Positions 7,899 through 17,342 are shown, counted from the first letter of the stretch. The stretch is 64,000 nucleotides of DNA from Bradyrhizobium monzae (GCF_021458635.1 NZ_JAIRDQ010000001.1:1116001-1180000), one strand, 5' to 3'. Notes: generated by a model from the letters alone, not told the origin. Numbers and translations are program-made.

Positions 7899-10418
7899 CT
7901 AGAAATTCGGCCCGAGCGCGATCTTGGTGATCGTTCCGTTCCTGACGCCGATGCGCCATTCCGCCGAGCCGTTGGCGAACTGGGCGACATAGATGTCGCT
8001 GTCGAGCGCAGTGACGCCGCGGAACGAAACCGCGCGCAACGCACCGAGCCGCGCCACGATGGCCTGGTCGAACGGAAGCTGCTGACGCGTGATGTTGGCG
8101 ACTTCGGTCGTCATGTGGTCGTAGTCGGGCTGCCCCTTGCCGATGCCCTCGATATATTGCCGCAGCATCGCCTCGCCATTGGCGATCGGGACAGCGCGAC
8201 GCGACGCGCGCCCCGGCCGTGCCGCGACGTTCGAGGCCTCGACATTGTGGAAGCGCGTCTGCCGGCCCGGCACCAGGATCTCCATGCACTTCCCGGACTT
8301 GTCGGCGATGATCCATGGACTGTTCACGGTGGTCAGCGTGGCCCAGGTCATGTCCGACCTGACGACGCTCTGCGCCTTGTGCTGGCCGTTCGCGTCGAGA
8401 TTAAAGACCTGAATGTCGCTGTCCGTTTCGTTGTAAATCATGATCCTGATCGGCGAGGTATCGGCGCGGCCGCGCACGCTCGCCTCCTGCGAACAGGAAA
8501 CGATGCCGCCGAGCTCGTCGTTGCCGTCGGGCCGGAAGATGACGTCGCCGGCCTTGCCGTCGGGTTCGAGCAGCACACGGAATTCCGCGGTGCCGTTCTC
8601 GAACTTGGCACCATAGATGTCGTAGCCGCCGGGCCCGACGCCGCGGAAGAAGATCGACTCGACGGCACCGAGCGCCGCGAAGGTCGCACGCAATTCGTCG
8701 ACCCGGCGGTGGATGCTGGCGGCGAGCGGCGCGCTCATCCGATCGTAGCTCGGCGTGCCGCGGCGCAGATCCTCGATCCCTTTGAGGACCACCTCCTTGC
8801 TGCCCGCAGCCGGGACCTGCTCCCTGAACCTGTCAGGCACTTCCGCGAGGCGGCGCGCGAAGTCGGTCTCGATCGCCTGGGCCTGCGCTGCATCGATCCG
8901 CTGCGCGAGGCGGGCGCCGGAGGTGGCGTTCTGGACCAGCACGCGGGAGACGCCGGCGGCATCATCGCGCAGGAAGATCAGGAGATGATCGCCATGGACG
9001 GAGAAGGCGTCAGTGCCCTCGGCGAGAACCGGCGCGCGGCCCTGCCCGGTCTCCTCCACTTGCAGACGATCGCCATCGCGCCGCACGGTGAGCACGCGGT
9101 TCGGCGCGATCTTGTACCAGCCGACATATTGATCGACCGACACCGGCTCAGTGGCCGGCGCCGGCATCTCGGCAACGCGAACGGCGCGCACGTCGCGGCC
9201 ATTCATGCGCAACGTCAGCTCGGACGAGCGACGCTCCGCATCGACCTCGAACGTGATCTCACCGAACGATGCCGCATAGGACGCCGTGCCGTCGTTGGCG
9301 ACGGTGATACGCAGCCTGCGTTGCCCGGTGAGCTGCCCGTAGATGTCGTCGCCCTCGCGGAAGACGGCGAACACCGAGGCGGGGCCCATGGCGTAGAAAT
9401 TGACGAACGGACGGTAATGCTGCGCCGGTACATCACCGAGATCTGCGCCGGCGGCCACCGGATCCGGCGTGCGATAGGCGATCATTCCGGCCGACACGAC
9501 CACGACAGGCACGATCGCCGCCGCGATCCACAGCCGCTTGCGCCAACCGACCGTTGCGGGCATGGCGGCGGCCGCGATGATGCGTTCGACCCGCGCGCGC
9601 ACGGTCGACGCCTGCGCCATCGCAAGCTCCATCGGCCGCGGCTTCACGGAGGCCGCGACGTCGAGCAATATCTCGGCGTAGGACAGCCGGTCGTCGATCA
9701 TCTCGATCGCCCGGGCGTCGCTGATGATCTCGGCAAGCTCGGCAAGCCGCGCGAGCTGCCACCAGGCAAACGGGCTGAACCAGAACACCACGCGGTTGAG
9801 CGAGGCGAGCAACAGGACGTAGAAATCGCGATTGGCGACATGGGCGCCCTCATGGGCGAGTACCGCGAGGCGCTTCTTCGCGTCCCAGCCGAAAAACTGC
9901 GGCGGCACCAGGATGGTCGAGCCGAAGGTGACGGGGCCGCCGACGTCGCGGCTGACGCGCACATCGGCATCGATCATCTCACGGCTCTTCACCGGCTTCG
10001 CCGCGCGCGCCAAACGCCAGGTCAGGCAGAGGCCGATGGCCAGCCGCAGCAGCAACAGGCCGGCGACGCAGGCATAGACGGTGGTGGCGACCATCCACCA
10101 GTCGATTGAGACACCCCGCTTCACCATCGGCGCGATGGCTGCAGCGGACGCGATCGGCAAGGACGGCTGCGGTCGCTCGAGCATCGCGAAGTCGGCCGGC
10201 CACGCTTCCTCCGGCACCGGCACGGACAAAGGCATCCGGTCGATGGTGAGCGTCGGCCAATGCATCACGAACGGCATCGCCAGCGATGCCAGCAGCACGA
10301 CCACCCACGCCGTCATGTGGACGTGCGGATTGCGCACACGAAACAGGATGAGACCGATCCAGACGACGCCTCCCAGCGCGAAGGAGCGTAACGCCGCCTC
10401 AGCCAGAGCTGCGATCAT
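7899..10418 (-). CDS. BlaR1-like M56 antirepressor metalloprotease with atypical sensor half
   Basis: 839 residues. The N-terminal third has several membrane segments (residues about 10-55, 107-130, 205-225, 300-320) and the zinc motif HEGAH at 189-193, as in BlaR1/MecR1 M56 proteases that inactivate a BlaI repressor. The C-terminal half is not a penicillin-binding domain: after a stretch like DUF3471 (YVGWYKIAPNRVLTV...) come two related repeats, ESIFFRGVGPGGYDIYGAKF and RAVSFRGVTALDSDIYVAQF, each followed by an NGxAEwR strand. The start ATG overlaps the blaI-type stop (ATGA), so the pair is translationally coupled. The signal is probably not a beta-lactam; the true ligand is unknown. Confidence 0.85.
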   Translation of the reverse strand: MIAALAEAALRSFALGGVVWIGLILFRVRNPHVHMTAWVVVLLASLAMPFVMHWPTLTIDRMPLSVPVPEEAWPADFAMLERPQPSLPIASAAAIAPMVKRGVSIDWWMVATTVYACVAGLLLLRLAIGLCLTWRLARAAKPVKSREMIDADVRVSRDVGGPVTFGSTILVPPQFFGWDAKKRLAVLAHEGAHVANRDFYVLLLASLNRVVFWFSPFAWWQLARLAELAEIISDARAIEMIDDRLSYAEILLDVAASVKPRPMELAMAQASTVRARVERIIAAAAMPATVGWRKRLWIAAAIVPVVVVSAGMIAYRTPDPVAAGADLGDVPAQHYRPFVNFYAMGPASVFAVFREGDDIYGQLTGQRRLRITVANDGTASYAASFGEITFEVDAERRSSELTLRMNGRDVRAVRVAEMPAPATEPVSVDQYVGWYKIAPNRVLTVRRDGDRLQVEETGQGRAPVLAEGTDAFSVHGDHLLIFLRDDAAGVSRVLVQNATSGARLAQRIDAAQAQAIETDFARRLAEVPDRFREQVPAAGSKEVVLKGIEDLRRGTPSYDRMSAPLAASIHRRVDELRATFAALGAVESIFFRGVGPGGYDIYGAKFENGTAEFRVLLEPDGKAGDVIFRPDGNDELGGIVSCSQEASVRGRADTSPIRIMIYNETDSDIQVFNLDANGQHKAQSVVRSDMTWATLTTVNSPWIIADKSGKCMEILVPGRQTRFHNVEASNVAARPGRASRRAVPIANGEAMLRQYIEGIGKGQPDYDHMTTEVANITRQQLPFDQAIVARLGALRAVSFRGVTALDSDIYVAQFANGSAEWRIGVRNGTITKIALGPNF

Positions 10419-10807
10419 TCTTTCTTCACTCCCCTCGCCTTCTTCGCCTTGGCCACCTGGTCGGCCAGCGCACGCAATTGCTGCTGGTCGAGCATCGCAT
10501 TGTCCACCATGCCGACGAGGACCTCCTCCATCGAGCCGTTGCAGAACCAGTCGACGATGCGCTGCACCGCCTTGGCCGCAACGCGGGCCCGCTCTTCGGC
10601 GGCGTGGTAGACGTAGGTGCGTCCGTCCACGGTGTGGCGAGCATAGCCCTTTTCTTCCAGCCGGCGCAGCACCGTCCGCACCGTCGATTCCTTCAGGCGT
10701 CGCGATAGCCGCTCGCGCACGATCTCGGCCGTGACCGGCCCATGGGCCCATACCAATTGCATGACCTCGTGCTCGAGATCGCCCAGGTCGGGCAAACGAT
10801 CGTCCAT
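10415..10807 (-). CDS. BlaI/MecI-family transcriptional repressor
   Basis: 130 residues beginning MDDRLPDLGDLEHEVMQLVWAHGP. The N-terminal winged helix (residues about 8-75, with TVRTVLRRLEEKGYARH as the recognition part and DGRTYVYHA as the wing) and the C-terminal dimer helices (RIVDWFCNGSMEEVLVGMVDNA) match BlaI/MecI/CopY repressors. In this family the partner protease cleaves the repressor to switch on the operon. It is the first gene of the pair and overlaps the protease start by 4 bp. Confidence 0.92.
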   Translation of the reverse strand: MDDRLPDLGDLEHEVMQLVWAHGPVTAEIVRERLSRRLKESTVRTVLRRLEEKGYARHTVDGRTYVYHAAEERARVAAKAVQRIVDWFCNGSMEEVLVGMVDNAMLDQQQLRALADQVAKAKKARGVKKE

Positions 10808-10836
10808 GGTGGCTTACCTAACATCTTGAGATTCTT

Positions 10837-10846
10837 GTAGCGCTAC
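10837..10846. promoter_or_regulatory. Candidate operator palindrome of the BlaI-type repressor
   Basis: GTAGCGCTAC is a perfect 10-bp palindrome 30 bp upstream of the repressor ATG, a usual place for autorepression. BlaI sites are short dyads with TACA/TGTA-like arms, and this one has TGTAG/CTACG arms. A half-similar sequence, CGTAGCGCT, occurs at 7828-7836. Confidence 0.4.
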
Positions 10847-10950
10847 GGACCGTCGCACATAAGGCAACGGCAAACAACGGCGATTCCACCGGAAATGGTG
10901 GCGTGGGCTGACCTAACGAGGCGCGCTGCGACCCGCGAGGGCGGTGCGCT

Positions 10951-11068
10951 CCCTCTCCCGCTTGCGGGAGAGGGTTGGGGTGAGGGTGTCTCCGCAGTGG
11001 GACTCCCCAAGAGGATAGAGCCCTCACCCGGCGCAAGTGCGCCGACCTCTCCCGCAAGCGGGCGAGGT
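10951..11068. repeat. Composite palindromic repeat element
   Basis: Hairpin 1 at 10951-10974 has 11-bp arms (CCCTCTCCCGC / GCGGGAGAGGG). Hairpin 2 at 11045-11068 has arms ACCTCTCCCGC / GCGGGCGAGGT with one mismatch. Between them GGTGAGGG (10979-10986) pairs with CCCTCACC (11021-11028), so the element can fold as one long structure. Elements with this CCCTCTCCCGC core are widely dispersed in Rhizobiales genomes. It fills most of the gap between blaI and the malic enzyme stop. Confidence 0.75.
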
Positions 11069-11113
11069 GACCGAACCTGCCGCCGGATCGAGTCAATCAA
11101 AAGTCATCAGGCG

Positions 11114-12766
11114 TCAGTACTTCGGTTCGTACATCTGCGACTGGACCAGGCCCTTGACGTCGTTGGGCGCAGGTCCGTCGGCGAGCCCGCGCTGATAGGC
11201 GACATCAGCGACGGCTGCCGCGATGCGGGCCGAGACCTCCCGGATGCGGGGCAGCGCGGGATAGAGGCTGCCCTGATCGAGATCCTCCTTGCCGACGCAA
11301 TTGGCCAGCGTATGGGCCGCCGCCATGAACATCTCGTCGGTCACGAGCCGCGAGCGGCTGGCGATGACGCCGAGGCCGACGCCGGGGAAGATGTAGGAGT
11401 TGTTGCCCTGGCGCGGCACGAAGGTGCGGCCGTTGAGCTTGACCGGATCATAAGGACTGCCGCAGGCGAACAGCGCGCGGCCCTCGGTGTAGCGATAGGC
11501 ATCCTCTGCCGAGCACTCGGCCTTCGAGGTCGGGTTGGACAGCGCGAACACGATCGGCTGCTCGTTGAGTTCGGCCATCGCCTTGAGCACCTCGGGCGTG
11601 AAGGCGCCACCGACCGCGGCAACGCCGATGATCGCCGTCGGCTTCAACGTCTTGATCGCGGTGAGGAAGTCGGCGATCGGCGCCTGATCCTTATGCGCAT
11701 AACGGAGCTTGTGGCCGTGCAGGCCATCGCGGCCGCTGACGACGAGACCGCGGGAATCCACCAGCCACGCGCGTCGAAGCGCATCGGCTTCCGTTGCGCC
11801 CTCCGCCATCATCGCGGAGACGACGAGATCGGCGATTCCGGTCGCAGCCTCGCCGGCGCCGAGGAACAGGATGCGCTGATCCCGGAGCTTGCCCCCGCTC
11901 ACCCGGAGCGCCGAAAACAGGCCGGCGAGCGCAACTGCTGCGGTGCCCTGAATGTCATCGTTGAAGACACAGGCTTCATCCCGGTATTTGTGCAGCAGCT
12001 TGAACGCCGAATGGTTGGCGAAATCCTCGAACTGGATCAGCACATCGGGAAACGTCTTTCGCGCGGCCGTCATGAACTCGTCGACGAAGCTGTCATAGGC
12101 CTCTCCGGTGAGCCGTCGCTCGCGCAGACCGAGATAATAGGGATCGTTCAGCAGCTCTTCGTTGTTGGTGCCGACGTCGAGCACGACCGGCAGGCACTGC
12201 TCGGGATGCACGCCGGCACAAGCCGAATAGAGCGAAAGCTTGCCGACGGGGATTCCCATTCCGTTGGCACCGAGATCGCCAAGTCCCAAAATGCGCTCGC
12301 CGTCGGTCACGACGATGAGTTTTGCGGGATTGGGCCAGTTCTTCAGGATGTCCGCGATCTGGCCGCGATCGCGCGAGGAGATGAACATGCCGCGCGGCCG
12401 CTGGTAGATCAGTCCGTATTTCTGGCAGGCGAGCCCGACCGTCGGCGTGTAGATGATCGGCTGGATCTCGTCGATATTATCGACGACGACGCGGAAGAAC
12501 AGCGCCTCATTGCGGTCATGCAGTGCGTTCAGCGCGACGAATTTTTCGAGATCGGTCGGCAGCGTGCGCAGATTGGTCAGCACGCGCTCGACCTGGGTCT
12601 CGATCGTCAGCACACAAGGCGGCAGCAGGCCGCGCAGGCCGAGCGTATCGCGCTCCGCTTCCGTGAAGGCCGTGCCCCGGTTGAGCAAGGGATCGCGCAG
12701 CAAGGCCATGCCGTGTGCGGAATCGGACGATGTCGGATGGATGCTGACCGGAGCAGGTCTATTCAC
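11114..12766 (-). CDS. NAD-dependent malic enzyme (SfcA/MaeA type)
   Basis: About 550 residues. It oxidatively decarboxylates malate to pyruvate. Motifs are IIYTPTVGLACQKYG at the N-terminal malic domain, DGERILGLGDLGANGMGIPVGK, the metal site region VFNDDIQGTAAV, and the Rossmann loop FLGAGEAATG. The long single-domain form without a phosphotransacetylase domain fits the SfcA-type NAD enzyme. A GTG at 12766 with GGGGGAA just upstream gives the usual family length; an ATG at 12892 would add 42 residues that do not resemble malic enzymes. In rhizobia an NAD malic enzyme feeds dicarboxylates into acetyl-CoA in bacteroids. It stands alone between two repeat elements. Confidence 0.9.
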   Translation of the reverse strand: MNRPAPVSIHPTSSDSAHGMALLRDPLLNRGTAFTEAERDTLGLRGLLPPCVLTIETQVERVLTNLRTLPTDLEKFVALNALHDRNEALFFRVVVDNIDEIQPIIYTPTVGLACQKYGLIYQRPRGMFISSRDRGQIADILKNWPNPAKLIVVTDGERILGLGDLGANGMGIPVGKLSLYSACAGVHPEQCLPVVLDVGTNNEELLNDPYYLGLRERRLTGEAYDSFVDEFMTAARKTFPDVLIQFEDFANHSAFKLLHKYRDEACVFNDDIQGTAAVALAGLFSALRVSGGKLRDQRILFLGAGEAATGIADLVVSAMMAEGATEADALRRAWLVDSRGLVVSGRDGLHGHKLRYAHKDQAPIADFLTAIKTLKPTAIIGVAAVGGAFTPEVLKAMAELNEQPIVFALSNPTSKAECSAEDAYRYTEGRALFACGSPYDPVKLNGRTFVPRQGNNSYIFPGVGLGVIASRSRLVTDEMFMAAAHTLANCVGKEDLDQGSLYPALPRIREVSARIAAAVADVAYQRGLADGPAPNDVKGLVQSQMYEPKY

Positions 12767-12911
12767 GAATTCCCCCAGGGAGTTTCTTATTGAAGGGCAG
12801 GCATTGTCGGCCAGCGTTCCATCGAGATCAAGGACGTTGCCCGTGGGGCCGCGATTGTGATCTCGCACCGCAGCGAGATTTTCTTTGCGCACGACGGAGC
12901 GTTAACTCTCA

Positions 12912-13022
12912 CCCCTCATGGTGAGGAGGCGCGTCAGCGCCGTCTCGAACCATGAAGGCCCCCGATCTCGCCCGCGGCACATCCGTCGAGACGGCCGCTC
13001 CGCAACCTCCTCAGGATGAGGA
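12912..13022. repeat. Dispersed Bradyrhizobium-type repeat with two arms
   Basis: CCCCTCATGGTGAGGAGGCG...CGTCTCGAACCATGAAGG on the left and CGTCGAGACGG...CAACCTCCTCAGGATGAGG on the right face each other as imperfect inverted copies (GTGAGGAGG against CCTCCTCAGGAT; GTCTCGAA against the GAGAC part). The CTCATCCTGAGGAG / CGTCTCGAA core is a familiar repeat in this genus. It occupies the gap between the malic enzyme gene and the Bug-family gene. Confidence 0.65.
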
Positions 13023-13045
13023 GCAATGCTTGTGGCGCCGTTTAG

Positions 13046-14044
13046 CTATTCCGGCTTGATGTCCGCGGCCTTCACGATCGGCCACCATTTTTCGGTCTCG
13101 GCCTTCTGGAAGGCGCCGAGAGCTGCGGGCGATTGCTGGTCCGCCGGCGGAATCTCCTGGCCCAGTTCGGCAAAGCGCTGCTTGACGGAGGGATCGGCAA
13201 GCGCCGCGACGATGGCTGTGTTGAGCCTTGTGACGATCTCCTTCGGCGTGTTCTTCGGGGCCCAAATGCCGTGCCAGTAGGAGATGTACAGGCCCGGCAG
13301 CCCCGCCTCGTCGACGGTCGGAATGTCGGGCGCGGACGCGAGCCGCGTCGGCGACGTCACCGCGAACGCCTTGATCGCCCCGTTCTTGTATTGCGGCAGC
13401 GAGTTCGAGGCCTGGTCGAACATGATGTCGATCTGGCCGGCGACGAGATCGATCATGGCGGGCCCCGCGCCGCGATAGGGCACGAACTGGAAGTCGGTGC
13501 CGGTCTTCTCCTTGAAGAAGACGCCGGCGACATGCGCGCCGGTGCCGGCGCCGGCCGTCCCCGCGGTGGCCTTGCCGGGATTGGCCTTCAGCCACGCAAT
13601 CATCTCTTTCAGATTGTTGGCCTCGAGCGACTTCCGGCCGACGATCAGCTGCGTGCCCATCGCGACCAGCGCGACCGGTTCGAAATCGGCAACCACGTCA
13701 TAAGGCAGCTTGAAGATTCCGCCGTTGAGCACATGCGTGCCCCAATGGCCGATGGTGATGGTCGTGCCGTCAGGCGTTGCACGTGCGACGCGGGCGCCCG
13801 CGATGCTGCCGGACGCGCCAGCGACGTTCTCGACCACGACCGTCGCATGCAGCTCGGCTGCGATCCGCTCCGACAGGATCCGCGCCAGCGTGTCGGTCGG
13901 CCCGCCGGCCGCGAACGGGACCACCAGCGTGATGGGACGGGAGGGGAACGGCTGGGCGTCGCCGGGTGCGCTCCACGCGACACATCCGATCAACGCACAC
14001 ATGACGATTACATGACCGCGCAATCCGGCCCACAGCCCCCGCAT
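13046..14044 (-). CDS. Bug-family (TctC-like) periplasmic substrate-binding protein
   Basis: 332 residues with a signal peptide ending near SAPGDAQ. The family block follows: PFPSRPITLVVPFAAGGPTD, VVVENVAGASG, GTHVLN, GAGPAMIDLVAGQIDIMFD, PTVDEAGLPG and a C-terminal PEKWWP-like end. These bind small carboxylates or related ligands for tripartite tricarboxylate transporters. No permease genes adjoin it, so it is an orphan of the kind that is abundant in Bradyrhizobium. ATG 14044 has GGGAGCAGG upstream; the ATG 36 bp earlier lacks one. Confidence 0.9.
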   Translation of the reverse strand: MRGLWAGLRGHVIVMCALIGCVAWSAPGDAQPFPSRPITLVVPFAAGGPTDTLARILSERIAAELHATVVVENVAGASGSIAGARVARATPDGTTITIGHWGTHVLNGGIFKLPYDVVADFEPVALVAMGTQLIVGRKSLEANNLKEMIAWLKANPGKATAGTAGAGTGAHVAGVFFKEKTGTDFQFVPYRGAGPAMIDLVAGQIDIMFDQASNSLPQYKNGAIKAFAVTSPTRLASAPDIPTVDEAGLPGLYISYWHGIWAPKNTPKEIVTRLNTAIVAALADPSVKQRFAELGQEIPPADQQSPAALGAFQKAETEKWWPIVKAADIKPE

Positions 14045-14146
14045 CACCTGCTCCCAAGCTTCTTGTCGCCCGCATGTCATCAGCGGACTGGAGGGTGAGT
14101 GAACGCTGCCGCGTGGGCGGAGGCAAGCCGGAAATTTGCGGCGCCG

Positions 14147-16486
14147 CTATCCCGCAGCCCGCCGCGGCGTCAGGTTCGTGGCGACATCGGCCGGTGGCGC
14201 GACGTGCATCAAAATCGTTTGGGTCGCGGATGCGACCTCGATGCCGTCCTGCTGGAAACGCTGTTTCATGCGGCGGTTGAACTCGCGCTGGACCGGCCAG
14301 CGGCCGGCCTCGGTGCAGCGGATCTGCCCGACGATCGACACCATGGCACCGTCGACCTTGTCGATGCCCCAGAGATCGAGATCGCCGCGGATCAGCGGGC
14401 GGAATTCCGTCTCGCGGCGCATCTCATCGACGATATCCTTGAGAATCTGGCCGGCGCGGTCGGTGTCCTCCTTGTAGGCGACATTGACACTGACGGAAGC
14501 ATTGCCCGCGCCACGGCTGGCATTGGTGATGGTCGTCACCGCGCTGAACGGTACGATGTGCACGGCCCCGTCGCCGGCACGCAGGCGTATCGTACGAATG
14601 GAAACGTTCTCGACCACGCCTGACAGGCCCGACACGCTGACGGCATCGCCGACCTGGACCGTGTTCTCCAAAAGCAGGAACAGGCCGGTGATGAGATCCT
14701 GCACCAGTTTTTGCGAGCCGAAGCCGATGGCAATGCCGACGATGCCGGCGCCCGCGAGCAGCGGCGCGACATTGACGCCGATTTCGCTCAGCGCCGTGAG
14801 CCCGACGACCGTGGCGATCAGGCACAGCAGCGCCGTGCGCAGCATCGGCTGGAAGGTGCGCAGGCGTGCCGCGCGGGCATAATGTCCGTCGCGCGACAGC
14901 GTATTGATCTGCCGGTCCAGCAGCGCATTGCTGGCCTCCCAGATCGCCGCGGCGATGGCGACGGCAACGCCGATCGTGGCGACCGCCGCGAGCAGCCGGC
15001 TGCCGATCTGGCCGCCGTAGAACCAGACGATGGCATCGACGCCCCAGACCTCGAGCACGGCCACGAAGCCGATGAAGGCAATCACGCCGGAGACGATCTT
15101 GCGCAGCAGCGGCAGATAGCGGTTGGCGCGGATCTCCAGTCCCGGAAAGCGCTGAAGGATTTCAGGCTGGATCCGGAAGCCGCGGTCGATCAGGCTCAGC
15201 GTCACCATGATCGCGACCCGCGTGATCAGCGCCACCGCGATGGTGCCGACGAAATATTGCAGCAGCAGGGAATAGCCGTTGCGGATGTTGAGCGCCCAGA
15301 CCGCCCACAGCGCCAGATCGAGTGCAATGGCCAGATAATGCCAGCCGCCGGCGATGCGGTTGCGCAGGCGCGCCGCAAGCCCCAGCCGGTCCGCAGGCGC
15401 GCGGATGGCGTCGGCGACCTGGCGGCGGCATTGCAGGATGATGACGACGACGAAGAGATGCACGACCAGCATCACCATGCGAATGAGCGCGGCATAGCCG
15501 GCGCGATGCAGGCCGAGCAGCAGCGCCACGTTGGCGAACGCAATGCCGGTTACGCCGACGGCGACGATGCGGCGGGCCCAGATCTCGACATAGGCTGCCG
15601 TCTCTGCGCGCACCGGAAACAGGCCGAACGGGCCGGCCAGCGCACGGACGACGCAAATGAGCCCACGCGAGAGCGCGTAGGCATTGACGACCGCGAGGAT
15701 CACGAGGCGGACTGTGGCGGGCTCGCCGATCTCCGTTCCAAGCAGTGCGGTTGCGATGCTGACGAAAACGATCACCGGAAGCAGTTCGAGCAACAGCCGC
15801 CCCAGCACGAAGGGTAGCCGCAGCAACAGCTGCCAGACGCGCGCGAGGCTATGCCGGCGCTTGTGCAAGTCCGGCGAACGGGTGACGTCGGCGACCGATG
15901 ACGGCGGATCGGCAACGGGCAGCACCCCGACCGGCAGGTGCGCGGTCTGCGGCACACGTGCTTCGAGGAAGCCGACCGGACGCCGGATCAGGCGGACAAT
16001 CACCCATTCGGCTGCAAGCGCGCAGCCGAACACCAGCGCCAGCTTCCAGGCAATCTCGATCAGGAGATTATAAGCGTCGGGATCATTCGCGGTCTGCACG
16101 ATCCAGTAATAGAACGCCGGGAAATGCGTGAGCGTCCGCGCCATGTCGGCGACATCGCGCGAGATCTCGCCGATCTCCTCCGACACCGTCAGCAGAAGCT
16201 GCGCGCCTAGGCCGTCAGCCGACAGCGGGATCGGTGACTTCTGCTCGGGCGCGGGTGCCGGCTGCTGCGGACCGGACGCATTCGCGATCGCGCGCAGCGT
16301 ATCGATCATCTGCGCGCGCTTCTTGTCGTCCTGAAGCGTCTCCAGCGCCCGCCTGGCCTCGTCAGGCGACAATGCGGCCGCGCCATTGGCGGCCGGCGCA
16401 GGCGGCTCTGCGTAAGCGGGGGAGAAAGACGAGATCGCGGCCAGGAAGAAGGCGGCGACAAGCGCCGAGACAAGCTTATGCGACAC
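14147..16486 (-). CDS. Large mechanosensitive ion channel, MscS superfamily (YbiO-like)
   Basis: 779 residues with a signal peptide (cleavage near PAYAEPP), a periplasmic N-terminal domain, then about 10 or 11 membrane segments. The C-terminal MscS core begins around residue 545: the pore helix GAGIVGIAIGFGSQKLVQDLITG, the beta domain VQVGDAVSVSGLSGVVENVSIRT, and VPFSAVTTITNASRG. The pattern resembles E. coli YbiO. It would release osmolytes on hypo-osmotic shock. It is a single gene convergent with nothing close, with the orphan Bug gene downstream on the same strand. Confidence 0.9.
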   Translation of the reverse strand: MSHKLVSALVAAFFLAAISSFSPAYAEPPAPAANGAAALSPDEARRALETLQDDKKRAQMIDTLRAIANASGPQQPAPAPEQKSPIPLSADGLGAQLLLTVSEEIGEISRDVADMARTLTHFPAFYYWIVQTANDPDAYNLLIEIAWKLALVFGCALAAEWVIVRLIRRPVGFLEARVPQTAHLPVGVLPVADPPSSVADVTRSPDLHKRRHSLARVWQLLLRLPFVLGRLLLELLPVIVFVSIATALLGTEIGEPATVRLVILAVVNAYALSRGLICVVRALAGPFGLFPVRAETAAYVEIWARRIVAVGVTGIAFANVALLLGLHRAGYAALIRMVMLVVHLFVVVIILQCRRQVADAIRAPADRLGLAARLRNRIAGGWHYLAIALDLALWAVWALNIRNGYSLLLQYFVGTIAVALITRVAIMVTLSLIDRGFRIQPEILQRFPGLEIRANRYLPLLRKIVSGVIAFIGFVAVLEVWGVDAIVWFYGGQIGSRLLAAVATIGVAVAIAAAIWEASNALLDRQINTLSRDGHYARAARLRTFQPMLRTALLCLIATVVGLTALSEIGVNVAPLLAGAGIVGIAIGFGSQKLVQDLITGLFLLLENTVQVGDAVSVSGLSGVVENVSIRTIRLRAGDGAVHIVPFSAVTTITNASRGAGNASVSVNVAYKEDTDRAGQILKDIVDEMRRETEFRPLIRGDLDLWGIDKVDGAMVSIVGQIRCTEAGRWPVQREFNRRMKQRFQQDGIEVASATQTILMHVAPPADVATNLTPRRAAG

Positions 16487-16718
16487 GCGGATTCCCCAAA
16501 TAAATGAAAATGCGCCGGCGGAATCGGGACCGCGCGAAGCACTGCGTCATGCCGGATGGTGGCTATTCGCCCCGATCATGTGTCGGAAGTTTGCCGATCA
16601 GGCGACCATCTCTTGGCATTTCCTTTGGCATTTCCCGCAACGCAGATGTGATGGAACCGCGTCATGGCCAGTGTCGCCAAAGCATGCGAGATTGCGGGTG
16701 GGAATTCGGGGGCATCAC

Positions 16719-17342
16719 ATGACAGATTTCGATCGGCGCCGGCTCGTGCTTGCGGGAGCTGCGATTGTGCTCGGCACGCGATCTGCGGCCGCACAGAGCG
16801 GACCCCCCTTCACCTATCGCGGCATCTCGGTCGACACCAGCGCCGCGCGGGGCCAGCCTGATCTCAAGGAGATCGTCGCATCGCTCAAGCATCAGATCGA
16901 CATCGTCGTCGAATGCGGCGCGAAGCCTGGGATCATGACCTTCTTCAAGAGCCAGCCGGTCTCGGTCAAGCCCGGACAGGGCGACGGCGGCGGGCATTTC
17001 ACGTCCAAGGTCGAGGGCGTCACGGTTGACGCGGCGGTCGTTGCGCCGGAGAAGCCGGTGCTGTTGCACGAGCTGCTCCATGCCTATCATTTCCGCGTGC
17101 TGCCGGACGCGCTGCAGAATCCGGACCTCGTCCGCTTCTACGGCATAGCCAGGCAGAACGAGCTTTACCCGCCGGACTCCTACGTGCTGAAGAACGTCCA
17201 GGAGTTCTTCGCGGTGACCGGGAGCCTCTATCTCTGGGGCAATGTCGACCGCCCGCCCAACAACCGTGCCACGCTGCACGAGAAGCAGCCGGTGTATTAT
17301 CAATGGCTCGGTGATCTCTTCGGCGTGCAAAAGAAGGCATAG
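16719..17342 (+). CDS. Exported HELLH putative zinc metallopeptidase-like protein
   Basis: 207 residues. The N-terminus MTDFDRRRLVLAGAAIVLG...AAAQ is a signal peptide with consecutive arginines, close to but not a textbook Tat motif. The zinc motif HELLH is at 117-121, with a likely third ligand or catalytic partner at Glu162 in KNVQEFFAVTGSLYLWG. This HExxH + ExFA layout resembles the lethal-factor-like (ATLF) metallopeptidase group. The start at 16719 has GGGGG 8 nt upstream. The substrate is unknown; it is possibly a cell envelope protease. It is a single gene. Confidence 0.65.
   Translation: MTDFDRRRLVLAGAAIVLGTRSAAAQSGPPFTYRGISVDTSAARGQPDLKEIVASLKHQIDIVVECGAKPGIMTFFKSQPVSVKPGQGDGGGHFTSKVEGVTVDAAVVAPEKPVLLHELLHAYHFRVLPDALQNPDLVRFYGIARQNELYPPDSYVLKNVQEFFAVTGSLYLWGNVDRPPNNRATLHEKQPVYYQWLGDLFGVQKKA

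Noticed and set aside
8115..10109. 664-codon frame antisense to the BlaR1-like gene
   Set aside because: Arises from GC-biased third positions of the real gene; no motifs.
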